The notes below the pieces were generated by a model. It searched no databases and had not been told where the DNA came from. It saw only the letters and a list, made by a program, of their open reading frames with translations. Below are positions 1-8,082 of a DNA stretch of 12,896 nucleotides, one piece after another. Each line of letters starts with the position of its first letter. The first letter of the stretch is position 1. The DNA is from Candidatus Thorarchaeota archaeon. Its GTDB lineage: Archaea > Asgardarchaeota > Thorarchaeia > Thorarchaeales > Thorarchaeaceae. The stretch covers positions 1-12,896 of the forward strand of contig DAOWDY010000168.1 of assembly GCA_030638785.1 (NCBI GenBank). The letters run 5' to 3'. The position numbers and the translations under genes were made by a program.

Positions 1-1283
1 ACCGATTCGTCCTCACTGGTCACCATCTTGTTTGAAGCGAATATTGAGAAGAATGGAACAAAGAGGGTGAAGTAATACTTGTACACACCACGTTGCCCTA
101 GGAGATGCACACAGAACATCAAGAGCATCGTCATGAACAGTAAACGACGCATGTAGTAGATTGGTCGATCTTTCTCCCGACACATTATGAACATGATACC
201 CATGAAAAGCATCACGCTGAAAGAAAGTAGAAAGCCATAGTATACTAGAAAGTCCAAAATCTGTGCGAGTTCAGGAAATCCAGCTGCAACGGGTAAGACC
301 TGTAATCGCATAGGACTCCCATATCCTGGCACCTCCGTAAAGGACTCCAAGGGAAATCCTCCTGCAGCTAGGGATAGATTCTGCAAAACACCTGGTGTTG
401 CAAGAAGGAAGGGGAACATCACAGCAAGAACAAAACTCAGAACCAGGATTACACTGGTTCCAAATCCACGAAGGTCAACATTATCAAGAATGGCCTGAAT
501 CAATGGTTTTCTTGGAGGTTCAGATTCCTCCTTTGCATCCTCTTTTCGTTTGTTTAGAGTAGGTCTGATTAGTAAATAGACAACGAGGGGGATTCCAAGG
601 AACCAGGCGGTCTGTTTGAATAGCGCTGCTGATACAATGAGGATCGTTCCTGTATGTTTCCTACCCTTGACTAGCATGTAGAACCCTGAGAAGAAGAAAA
701 AGATGAAAGGTGCAGGATTTAACCATGCAAATACGGTGTGATACAGAACGGTGGGGTTCACCAAGTAGGTCAGTGCTGCTGCCTCACCAACATGACGATT
801 ACCTGATAATTCCTTTCCAAGACCATACACTGGAAGAGCTGTAAGATAGCCGAAGGCGACAATAATGAACCCAATCCCCCAATCATCAACCGGTAGTGCG
901 ATTCCTGCAGCATATAGATAGGCATAGAATGGTGGGAACATATAGGCTCCATTCTCATTGACATATCCATCGAGTACAATATAGCCAAAATCTGAATCAT
1001 AGGGCATTACGCCTCTTAGCATATTGTGACCCCAATGAACGTAATAGAACGAATAGTCTGTATATCCCTCAAACTGATAGGTGACTGAATATCCAAAGAT
1101 GTCTTGTGTACCGCTCCCTAACCAAACGCCTCGAGTCCTCCACAGATTAGAGTTGAGATAATCCGATATTGCCCAATCGAAGATGGTAGCCCAAATCAGG
1201 AAGCCAATGACCATTATTACAATGAGTGGTGCATGGTCATACAGATATTTGATGATTCGGTCTCCTCTGGGCAGATGACTCAT
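1..1283 (-). CDS. Polytopic membrane protein, GT-C-type glycosyltransferase-like (C-terminus cut by window edge)
   Basis: Reading the minus strand from the ATG at 1283 gives an open frame of 427 residues that runs off the left edge. An in-frame TGA lies 14 codons upstream with no other usual start between, so the ATG is well placed, although its ribosome site is weak. The protein is highly hydrophobic: an N-terminal membrane helix (about 19-36) is followed by a soluble loop holding GVMPYDSDFG (91-100) and MFPPFYAY (115-122), then several further helices. A charged cytosolic linker (about 241-262) separates two helical blocks, and QRGVYKYYF occurs near 397-405. An acidic motif after helix 1, a PPF segment and a late basic-aromatic motif are typical of GT-C enzymes (GT87/DUF2029-like) that use lipid-linked sugars. 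The exact family and substrate are inferred. It lies 51 bases after rad50 on the same strand and may be read through from the repair operon. Confidence 0.75.
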   Translation of the reverse strand, partial: MSHLPRGDRIIKYLYDHAPLIVIMVIGFLIWATIFDWAISDYLNSNLWRTRGVWLGSGTQDIFGYSVTYQFEGYTDYSFYYVHWGHNMLRGVMPYDSDFGYIVLDGYVNENGAYMFPPFYAYLYAAGIALPVDDWGIGFIIVAFGYLTALPVYGLGKELSGNRHVGEAAALTYLVNPTVLYHTVFAWLNPAPFIFFFFSGFYMLVKGRKHTGTILIVSAALFKQTAWFLGIPLVVYLLIRPTLNKRKEDAKEESEPPRKPLIQAILDNVDLRGFGTSVILVLSFVLAVMFPFLLATPGVLQNLSLAAGGFPLESFTEVPGYGSPMRLQVLPVAAGFPELAQILDFLVYYGFLLSFSVMLFMGIMFIMCREKDRPIYYMRRLLFMTMLLMFCVHLLGQRGVYKYYFTLFVPFFSIFASNKMVTSEDES

Positions 1284-1334
1284 AATCTCAGAGTTTGGAT
1301 TCCCACTGATTAATGCTTTCCCTCAGAGCAGTCA

Positions 1335-3413
1335 CTATTCATCTGCATCAAGGTGTAGTTGTGCAGTACTGGAATTGCCTGATTTAGCAACCTCGATGAC
1401 AGGAACACCTTCCCAGGATTGTATATCGGTGTGAGTAATGAGCAAGATTTGTTGGAATGATTGATCATTGATAAGATTTTGAACAACTGAAGTTCGTCGA
1501 CTCTTATCGAGACCTCCAAGTGGTTCATCAAGCATTACGCATCTTATCCTCGGTGAGAGAGCAGGACTATCTTTGAGAGGGCGAATTGCGCTCATTGTGC
1601 GGCTGATTCCAAGTCTGAACCCAAGGCTGACTGCGGTTCTATCACCAAAACTCAATTGTGATGTCTTTTTGATAGCATTGTCTCGTTCATCTTTGACCTT
1701 GATTACTAGACCAGCACCGCCCCGTCCCTTTGCTTTAGTAGGAACTAAGTCAACACCTGAATACTGGCCATTTGTGAATGCTCGTACATAGGGATTTGTA
1801 GCCCCACGAACGATTCCTATCAGTCTCTTTTGAATAACGTAATCTGCGAGGAATCCACTGACAAGCTTCCTTCTTACATACTGTGTATGCTGATAGAGTG
1901 ATTTCAAGTTCTCAATCTCTGCTCCATGTTCTTTCATTGTTACAATATCATCACTCAGTTTCTTTACCGTAGCTGCTTCGTTAGCAACATTAGATTCAAT
2001 TGTGTTGCATTCGCTTTGTAATGACTCTAATCGAGTATTCAATTTCACTAAGTAACGGTGTAGGTCTCCAATGTCCTTTGCATTATGTTTCTTCAGGAGT
2101 CCATTGATGTCCTTAGTACCAGTTTGTTCAACTGCATCATTGAAAGAGGACTCAGTGTTATCCAGTAATTTCTGAGCAGAATCAACATCCTTCTGGCTCT
2201 TCAAAAATCTTTGAACAGCATCCATTGCTCTAGTCAAATCTAAGTTCTTGTCCCCAAAGCCATTTACATCGTTGGACAATTCCGACCGCTGATTCTTCAA
2301 TCCCTCAGCTCGCTTTAGGGCTTTCTTTATTGTCAACTTGTATGTCTTGACAATTTCATCACGTTCTGCAGGAGTCATTGGCTTTGAGCAAGTCGGGCAC
2401 TTTGCTTCATCAGTAGCTTCCAGTGTTTCTGATGCTTTCTGAAGTCGTTTGCTCTCGGTCATGAGACCGCCAAATTCAAAATTAATATCCTGAAGCTGTT
2501 CCTCTATCGATTCTTTGCTGACTTGCAATTTCTCTGTCTGTTTCTTCAGCGAGGTCATTCTAGCAACAACAGCTTCCTCATCTGCAGTAAGTAGCCCAGC
2601 CTCCTTGAGGTCTTCATCACGGGTCTTTGAGGTTCGTTCGAAACCAGTCCTTGCTCGATCTAGTTCTTGAGTGAGATCGTTCAGTTGTTCTAACATCTCA
2701 GGATCAGGCATTTTCTCAAGTTCTTTCTCAGTTTCCGCTACTTCCTTCTGTTTTTGCTTCATGATATCTTTCTGAGAGGTGATTTTCTCTTCTGTATCAT
2801 CGATTTGTTGCTGAATATGCTCAGGTTTTCGATAATCATCTTCCAAAGATTTTGTACGGGTTGAGAGGTCAGCCTCGAGAAACTCTAATTGTCCAGTCAT
2901 TTCTTCGAGGAGGTCTAAATTGTAAATCTTCACGAGGGTTTCTCGTAGTGTTGAAGGAGGGGCATTTGCAATGAGTGCAACCTCACCCTGTCGCACAAGA
3001 AGGGTATTGAGGGCCTGCTTCGAACTGATGTTGAGAATCGATTCAATCTCTCGTCCAACAGTGATGGTCTTATCAGCTGCTCGTTTCCAGACTCCGTTCG
3101 TCCAAGTAAAGAGAATAGCCTTCATTCCTGAAGCAGAGTCATAAGATCGTTCAATCTTGTAGCGACTCCCTGCAACCTCGAATGTCATTGTCACCTCACA
3201 GGAAACTGACCCAAATCTCACAAGTTCATCATTAGTGAGGTTCACAGTGGTAGGCCCCCATAATGCCCATAGAATTGCTTCAAAGATGGAAGATTTTCCA
3301 GTAGAGTTAGGACCCTTGATGAGAAGAAGGCCATCAGGAAGTTCTCCTTGCTCTGGGAGTGTCAGACTCTTGAATGGTTTGAAGTTCTGAATTTCAAGTG
3401 TAAGAATCTTCAA
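1335..3413 (-). CDS. rad50: DNA double-strand break repair ATPase Rad50 (compact, 692 aa)
   Basis: SMC-like ATPase that pairs with Mre11 to bind, tether and open DNA ends. The N-terminal ABC half carries Walker A GPNSTGKS (34-41) and the Q-loop RQGEV (141-145). Two coiled-coil arms (about 170-335 and 345-515) flank a zinc hook C339-P-T-C342 that dimerises two Rad50 molecules through Zn. The C-terminal half carries the signature LSFGDR (587-592), Walker B VMLDE (626-630), the D-loop GGLD (633-636) and H661. Two things are odd. The usual signature is LSGGE, and here the first glycine is Phe. At 692 residues the protein is also shorter than Pyrococcus Rad50 (about 880), because the arms are short. 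The start is TTG, overlapping the mre11 stop by four bases (TTGA). GGAGG at 3424-3428 lies upstream and the usual Rad50 N-terminus (MKILTLEIQNF) fits this start. Co-translation with mre11 is expected. Confidence 0.96.
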   Translation of the reverse strand: MKILTLEIQNFKPFKSLTLPEQGELPDGLLLIKGPNSTGKSSIFEAILWALWGPTTVNLTNDELVRFGSVSCEVTMTFEVAGSRYKIERSYDSASGMKAILFTWTNGVWKRAADKTITVGREIESILNISSKQALNTLLVRQGEVALIANAPPSTLRETLVKIYNLDLLEEMTGQLEFLEADLSTRTKSLEDDYRKPEHIQQQIDDTEEKITSQKDIMKQKQKEVAETEKELEKMPDPEMLEQLNDLTQELDRARTGFERTSKTRDEDLKEAGLLTADEEAVVARMTSLKKQTEKLQVSKESIEEQLQDINFEFGGLMTESKRLQKASETLEATDEAKCPTCSKPMTPAERDEIVKTYKLTIKKALKRAEGLKNQRSELSNDVNGFGDKNLDLTRAMDAVQRFLKSQKDVDSAQKLLDNTESSFNDAVEQTGTKDINGLLKKHNAKDIGDLHRYLVKLNTRLESLQSECNTIESNVANEAATVKKLSDDIVTMKEHGAEIENLKSLYQHTQYVRRKLVSGFLADYVIQKRLIGIVRGATNPYVRAFTNGQYSGVDLVPTKAKGRGGAGLVIKVKDERDNAIKKTSQLSFGDRTAVSLGFRLGISRTMSAIRPLKDSPALSPRIRCVMLDEPLGGLDKSRRTSVVQNLINDQSFQQILLITHTDIQSWEGVPVIEVAKSGNSSTAQLHLDADE

Positions 3414-4720
3414 CTCGAATCATCCTCCGTTATATCCTCAAGATTCAGTTTGGCTTCGTCTTGACTTACACCTTTCTTCAGGGCACGCACCGCAATTCTT
3501 GTGAGCATCGAAGAGTCATACTGCTCATCTAGTTTTACAGTTCCCAGATAATCAAGAAAGTCCTCCTCTGGGTTTTCAATGAGGTAATCGCTTTCAATTT
3601 CGGGATAAGCTGCCGGATCATGTTCAGCTTTAGGCAATTTCACAGTCCAAACGAATTGAGCAATATTGTGGACTGAGTCACGGTCTAACAAGTCTAATCG
3701 TTTTGTTTCCATGGCTACGCTTAGATCTAAACTATTGACTCTTGGTGAGGAGCCCTCGAAAACAATCCGTATCCTTGCAGCAGTGGAAGAGTCCCAATCA
3801 CCCTTTACACCAGTTTCCTCAAGCAAGGTATCAAGTTTGCTCATTACTGAATCAACCGTGTCTTCAGTATCGATGGATATTTTTTCATTATGAACTGGAC
3901 GAGTATACACGAGATGCTGAGGATTAATCTCTACCTTATGATCCTCAGAGATATCAATCACGAGGTAGCCCTTGTCATGTCGAATCTCATCAAATCTCCA
4001 CCTCTCTGGAGACCCTGCATACCATGCATTCTTTGCATGTTTGTGTTGATGGTGATCATGCCCCAAGGCAATATAATCATAGGACATACTGAAGATGTCA
4101 GAATAGAGCGTCTTGTCCAAATCCATTCCATGTGCTACTGCGATTGAATTACGTTTACTCTTAGGACGCTGATGTGTAGTAATCCAGTCATTGAAGTCCT
4201 GAAGCAGGTTTGCAGATTCAAGAACGTTTCGTTCCATGAATGGAAAGCAGTATACATCCAGTTTATCGTAAGTCTTTACGAGGGGTTCACCCGCAGCCAA
4301 AGCTTTCTTCAAATCCTGTTGCGTCGCAACATCCAACCCAGGAACAGCAAGTTTCAAAGTATCAAGGAGGGATACTTCTAAAGTTCTGTAAAGACCATGG
4401 TTTCCTTCAAGAATGAGTACCGGAATCCCTGTCGTTTCGATGAAATTCTTCAGCACGGAAATTGCTGTTTCTTGAGCTACTGCAGGAGGCTGTGAGGGAT
4501 TGCGTTCCCATGGAGAATTGTAAAGGTCTCCAGAATGAACTACTAAATCCACTGGGGGGTTTGATGCTTCTATCAGACTGAATAGCTCTGAGAATCGCTC
4601 ATAGTAATCATTCTCAAGCAGACGGGTGCGCATCTCTACGCCCCAGACATTCTGCTTAACTCCCTGACTGGGTCTTGTCCCCAAGTGTGTGTCAGATATG
4701 TGAGCTATTCGAACAGACAT
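3410..4720 (-). CDS. mre11: DNA double-strand break repair nuclease Mre11
   Basis: Mn-dependent 3'-5' exonuclease and endonuclease of the Mre11-Rad50 complex, which processes broken DNA ends. The calcineurin-like phosphoesterase motifs are all visible: D10-T-H12, G64-D65, G106-N107-H108, A196-H197-G198 and G220-H221-D222-H223. The residue after GNH is Gly, where many homologues have Asp. A loop at about 70-80 (WERNPSQPP) follows the second motif. The capping domain follows from about 260, and the C-terminal 60 residues are helical and charged, as expected for the Rad50-binding part. The length of 436 is normal for archaea. The ATG start at 4720 is preceded by GAGGGA (4727-4732), which overlaps the herA stop codon, so translation is probably coupled to herA. 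Its own stop overlaps the rad50 start. Mre11 and Rad50 are expected in roughly equal amounts from this layout. Confidence 0.96.
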   Translation of the reverse strand: MSVRIAHISDTHLGTRPSQGVKQNVWGVEMRTRLLENDYYERFSELFSLIEASNPPVDLVVHSGDLYNSPWERNPSQPPAVAQETAISVLKNFIETTGIPVLILEGNHGLYRTLEVSLLDTLKLAVPGLDVATQQDLKKALAAGEPLVKTYDKLDVYCFPFMERNVLESANLLQDFNDWITTHQRPKSKRNSIAVAHGMDLDKTLYSDIFSMSYDYIALGHDHHQHKHAKNAWYAGSPERWRFDEIRHDKGYLVIDISEDHKVEINPQHLVYTRPVHNEKISIDTEDTVDSVMSKLDTLLEETGVKGDWDSSTAARIRIVFEGSSPRVNSLDLSVAMETKRLDLLDRDSVHNIAQFVWTVKLPKAEHDPAAYPEIESDYLIENPEEDFLDYLGTVKLDEQYDSSMLTRIAVRALKKGVSQDEAKLNLEDITEDDSS

Positions 4721-4730
4721 CCCAAGTCCC

Positions 4731-6488
4731 TCAAATCACATGTTTTTCTTGCTTCTTCTTTGTACGCGTTGCTTTGTAACTGGCCTTATCACGTTCAAAG
4801 ACCTTGTCATAGAGAGGAATCTTCACTGGAAGAGGTAGTTCTCGGTAGGAAGCGGTTACGATTGCCTCTCCTCTCGACATGACTCTGAATTCATTCTCGA
4901 ATCCGGTTATATTGACACTGGCATTTTCAATACAAGCGCGAATCTCTCGCTCATTCCCAAGTCGCAAGTTGATTTCAGTGTTCATCTGAGAAAGAATCAC
5001 GTTGTCAAGAACACTGACCTGTTGGCTTACCACAAGAAGCCCAATGTTGAACTTTCGCCCCTGTCTGGAAATATCCTTGAAAACAGATTCCCCCCTCATC
5101 AAGTCTGGGTTCAAGATAGAGGGTGCTTCTTCCACAGTAATCTGAATCACCGGAAGATTTCGGGGATCTTTCACTGGGCTCTGATCATCATTGCCGGATT
5201 TACTATAGAAGGTCCTAGCCTTTGCTCGGACTCTGCTAAAGAAAGATGGAGGGAGTCTAAGCTTAGCCTGACGCTCAAAGTCACCTAAATTTCCGCTGCT
5301 CTTGAGTGCACGTCTAAGATCAGAAAGTGTGCGAGTGGCAATTGTAGTAAGAAGGAACTGTTCCCTATTACTCATCAGACTCGTATTCACAACCAGTATT
5401 CTTCCCGTTTCCATAGCCTCAAAGATATCATCAAGTACAGATGTCCCACTTTCAACAAATATTGGACTTCGGGTTAGAAATCGCAGTCGACGCTGTACAC
5501 CTCTCAGTGTTCCTGCCGGAGTTCCGTCTGGGTCTTCTGACATGTTTACAATCTCTGAGATCCAATTCTCTCCATGTTGACCACGCACGGCCTCAATAAA
5601 TGAGGCCATCTGTGATGTGAAATCCATAATTGAGAAGAGGTCTCTTGGTGTAATTTCATTCCACAAGATACGAATTTCCTTTCCGTACCTTCTCACCTCA
5701 CGCTGAGTTGCAGCAAGATGAGTAGTGAGGTAATAGAAATCTCCCAGGACAGTTTTTCTAGTGCCAGCATCCATCGCTTCGACAATATCTTGGATCCCAT
5801 ACTTGTCAACTCCAAGTGCAAATTCATCATGAGGGTCTATACAGAAGGCGGAGATTTTCGGAACGTCGGGATCTTTCTGTGCTTTCATGTTTGTATCTAT
5901 CATAGCTTTGACAAGGACCATCATGAGGTTACTCTTTCCTGAGCCAGTCGATCCAAAAATACCAACATGCATTGGGAGAAACTTTGCAGGTATGGTTACA
6001 GGAACATCCAGAGATTCTTCTCCAATTTGTAAATCGCCAATATAGACCTCACCATCAGTTTGGGACTTCAACATTTCTCGAACATATGGATCTGATTGTC
6101 CACGTACGGGTCTAATCACGTCAGCCAGATGATCGGGAAGTCTTCGAGGGGAATGGAATTTCCATTCACCTTCCCTTTCTTCTGCATACCCTAGCATTTT
6201 ACCATCGACCGAAAGCAGCATATTTCTTTCAATACCTGAAAGATATGCATCACTCTCCACCATCATTGTACCCGCAATTCGGGAAAGATCATCAACTTGG
6301 CGTATATAATTTTGAAGGCCTAGGACTCTGAAGAAGAAAATGCGTTCATGACCATCTCTACATGAATATATCATGAATATCTCCCCAACACTCACGTCAC
6401 GGTTGTTGCCCATGATACCAAGCATATTCTGGTTCCCTACGCCAACCTTACCATAATGTTCTCCAAGTTCATCTTTATTCAGTGTCAT
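4731..6488 (-). CDS. herA: HerA bipolar DNA translocase (hexameric FtsK/HerA-family ATPase)
   Basis: Hexameric ring ATPase that pumps DNA through NurA during resection of breaks. Residues 1 to about 165 form the beta-rich HAS-type domain that docks NurA. The motor core has Walker A FGSTGSGKS (178-186), the HerA-type motif CIDPHDEF (216-223), and a strand-plus-acid Walker B segment IQITVEEAP (448-456) with E453/E454. It also has a polar sensor VSQQ (487-490) and a basic segment SRQGRKF (474-480) that may supply the arginine finger. At 585 residues it is longer than Sulfolobus HerA (about 500). An insert of about 50 basic and polar residues (395-445) sits before Walker B, and the tail ends in a lysine-rich stretch (574-582). 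The ATG at 6488 follows GAGGTA (6495-6500) at ideal spacing. The gene lies 20 bases after nurA and 10 before mre11. The DPHDEF form departs slightly from the common DPHGEY. Confidence 0.95.
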   Translation of the reverse strand: MTLNKDELGEHYGKVGVGNQNMLGIMGNNRDVSVGEIFMIYSCRDGHERIFFFRVLGLQNYIRQVDDLSRIAGTMMVESDAYLSGIERNMLLSVDGKMLGYAEEREGEWKFHSPRRLPDHLADVIRPVRGQSDPYVREMLKSQTDGEVYIGDLQIGEESLDVPVTIPAKFLPMHVGIFGSTGSGKSNLMMVLVKAMIDTNMKAQKDPDVPKISAFCIDPHDEFALGVDKYGIQDIVEAMDAGTRKTVLGDFYYLTTHLAATQREVRRYGKEIRILWNEITPRDLFSIMDFTSQMASFIEAVRGQHGENWISEIVNMSEDPDGTPAGTLRGVQRRLRFLTRSPIFVESGTSVLDDIFEAMETGRILVVNTSLMSNREQFLLTTIATRTLSDLRRALKSSGNLGDFERQAKLRLPPSFFSRVRAKARTFYSKSGNDDQSPVKDPRNLPVIQITVEEAPSILNPDLMRGESVFKDISRQGRKFNIGLLVVSQQVSVLDNVILSQMNTEINLRLGNEREIRACIENASVNITGFENEFRVMSRGEAIVTASYRELPLPVKIPLYDKVFERDKASYKATRTKKKQEKHVI

Positions 6489-6507
6489 TCTGATTACCTC
6501 ATTTCTA

Positions 6508-7803
6508 TTACAGATTATAGTCCTCTCGCAAGGCGGAAGCTTTTCGACCCTCTTGATTCATGGCTCGTAGAATATCATCCACAATCTCTTTTGCCAGACG
6601 CATATCCTCATAGCTAAGTTTGCAGGTTATATGAGCAAGACCTAGTGCTACTGGGTATCCATACCATCGAGCGTCCCTAGACATGAATTCCAAATCTCGG
6701 AAGAGTGCTTTCTCATTCTCTCTGGTGGCTTGCGAATCGCCATGAACTAGGATCTTATCTTTCCACCATATTCTGTCAAAGTCGACACGTGATGGGCGGT
6801 TGTCTCTTGAGAAACTAAACAAATACGGGACAGCAAGAGTAGGTGGGATGTATGTTCGGTCTTCGTAGATGTGAAGGCCACCACCGGGATCCTCAGCACT
6901 TGGTAGTTGACAGAACCACTTTGAATGATCCCCAAAATTATCACGAGCCATCTTTGCAATTCGATGAGCAAAGGGAATTGTGTGATTCTTACTCACCGCA
7001 GCTACGGTAACTCCCTTCTTACGAGCAATTGTACAAACATCACGAAGCATGAAACCACTTGGCATAGAAGGATATTTTCTTATGAAGTGCAGGAAAACCG
7101 ATAAGGCACCATCAATCAACAGATATTTTGGATTTAGATTGCTCTCTAACACTTTTCTCGCAGCAGCTAATTCTGTCACAGTCCTAAGCTCATCATGTAC
7201 TATGGGGTTTGTGAGCAACTGCTGCCTTGAAATTAGTTTTTTGACTTCCTTTAGATCCTTGACATACTTTCCGTATTCAATGGATTTACCAAGATCCGAG
7301 GTGGAATTGATGCTTCCATTTGTGAAATCCCGAAAGAAAGGCATTACAATCTCTGCTACATCTTTCAATGGATAGATGTTCTCCAATGACTGAGCAAGTT
7401 TCTCTTGAGCATCCCCTCTAACACCAGAATGCCAGTGCGAGTCGAGATAGGGTTGCTCTCCTAACTCTGCTTCGATTTTCTCTCGCTCCAAGGGCTCGAA
7501 ATATTGTCCATTTGTACTGTTTGTGTTGAGAAGTATTGTAGATGAACTGAGCAAATGAACACGAATATCATCAAGTGTAACAAGATTTGAGTTACCTGAT
7601 CCATCCACTGCAGCTACAACGAAGTCTTCATCCAATACAACGTCTGAAGAATAAGGGTCAACAGTATCTAGAAGCTCCTCTTTGATGCGAATCTCATCCT
7701 TGGCGAACTCCTCCTCATCCCTTCTATCTTGCTGGTTCTTGATGTCGTTGAAGGTGGCCTCTAGTATTCTTCTGAAGCCTTTTGTGAGAATCTTCTCTAG
7801 CAT
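6508..7803 (-). CDS. nurA: NurA 5'-3' single/double-strand DNA nuclease
   Basis: Dimeric RNase H-like nuclease that acts with HerA to degrade the 5' strand at DNA ends, leaving the 3' overhang for the recombinase. The metal-binding acids are recognisable: D67 in AAVDGSG (64-70), with an acidic helix around 205-220 (ELAAARKVLE). D231 lies in the LLIDGALS segment, and H391 in LGLAHITC is the usual C-terminal catalytic histidine. K272 in AAVSK fits the family's strand order. A highly charged helical N-terminus (about 15-48) precedes the nuclease domain. At 431 residues it is longer than Sulfolobus NurA (about 340). The ATG at 7803 has a strong ribosome site, GAGGGG (7808-7813), four bases away. 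Tandem stops TAA-TAG end it. It is the first gene of the repair run and probably sets its transcription from the 7804-8082 region. Assignment is by these motifs plus adjacency to herA. Confidence 0.93.
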   Translation of the reverse strand: MLEKILTKGFRRILEATFNDIKNQQDRRDEEEFAKDEIRIKEELLDTVDPYSSDVVLDEDFVVAAVDGSGNSNLVTLDDIRVHLLSSSTILLNTNSTNGQYFEPLEREKIEAELGEQPYLDSHWHSGVRGDAQEKLAQSLENIYPLKDVAEIVMPFFRDFTNGSINSTSDLGKSIEYGKYVKDLKEVKKLISRQQLLTNPIVHDELRTVTELAAARKVLESNLNPKYLLIDGALSVFLHFIRKYPSMPSGFMLRDVCTIARKKGVTVAAVSKNHTIPFAHRIAKMARDNFGDHSKWFCQLPSAEDPGGGLHIYEDRTYIPPTLAVPYLFSFSRDNRPSRVDFDRIWWKDKILVHGDSQATRENEKALFRDLEFMSRDARWYGYPVALGLAHITCKLSYEDMRLAKEIVDDILRAMNQEGRKASALREDYNL

Positions 7804-7870
7804 ATTACCCCTCTTCTAATACCGAAGTGTTCCGGTGGTGATGAACTTCATATCTCCGTACTGATGGGCT

Positions 7871-7878
7871 CATAAAAA
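7871..7878 (-). promoter_or_regulatory. Candidate TATA element for the nurA-herA-mre11-rad50 run
   Basis: On the minus strand TTTTTATG occurs about 68 bases before the nurA ATG, just after a T-rich stretch (7890-7897). If used, transcription would start near 7850 and leave a leader of about 45 bases containing the strong ribosome site. The element matches the archaeal TATA consensus only loosely and the upstream flank is not a clear BRE, so this is a weak placement. The remainder of 7804-8082 has no open frame and no RNA gene that I recognise. Confidence 0.3.
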
Positions 7879-8005
7879 CATAACACTCGGAAAAAAAGAG
7901 CGGAGAACAATCCGTTTTATTGGCGCTTACTCTCATTCTAGCTGAAAAAGAGACATGATGATGCTATTTCCAGCATATTTGGTTATTAGTGCCCAATTTG
8001 TTTTT

Positions 8006-8018
8006 AAGAAACTATATT
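8006..8018 (+). promoter_or_regulatory. Candidate BRE/TATA for the beta-lactamase-fold gene
   Basis: AAGAAA (8006-8011) followed by CTATATT (8012-8018) looks like an archaeal BRE plus TATA box on the plus strand. A start about 25 bases downstream falls near 8040, giving a leader of about 43 bases before the TTG start at 8083. TTTTTAAG at 8001-8008 is an alternative box. The predicted start site coincides with the inverted repeat at 8038-8057. Confidence 0.4.
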
Positions 8019-8037
8019 GGAAGTTCCCTAGCGCATG

Positions 8038-8057
8038 CCTGACTAGACCAAGTCAGG
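8038..8057 (+). repeat. Perfect 7-bp inverted repeat (CCTGACT / AGTCAGG), possible operator or leader hairpin
   Basis: The arms CCTGACT (8038-8044) and AGTCAGG (8051-8057) are exact inverse complements separated by six bases (AGACCA). The repeat sits about 20 bases after the candidate TATA box and 25 bases before the TTG start, where an archaeal repressor site or a 5' leader hairpin could act. It has no T-run after it, so it is not a terminator. Function is inferred only from position. Confidence 0.45.
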
Positions 8058-8082
8058 TGGGACTACGGGAAGTGGTTCACTG

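Noticed and set aside
770..1000. Minus-strand 76-residue open frame
   Set aside because: It lies in a different frame inside the membrane glycosyltransferase-like gene, whose open frame is continuous and hydrophobic over 427 residues.
5302..5580. Plus-strand open frame of 92 residues
   Set aside because: Antisense to herA, with no ribosome site. The herA frame is intact with all motifs.
7961..7976. Hairpin ATGCT-atttcc-AGCAT
   Set aside because: Only five base pairs, not followed by a T-run, and likely to occur by chance in AT-rich intergenic DNA.
7834..7990. C/D box sRNA: GTGATGA, CTGA and ATGATGA boxes in the divergent region
   Set aside because: No set of C, D', C' and D boxes has correct order and spacing. 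The boxes are isolated.
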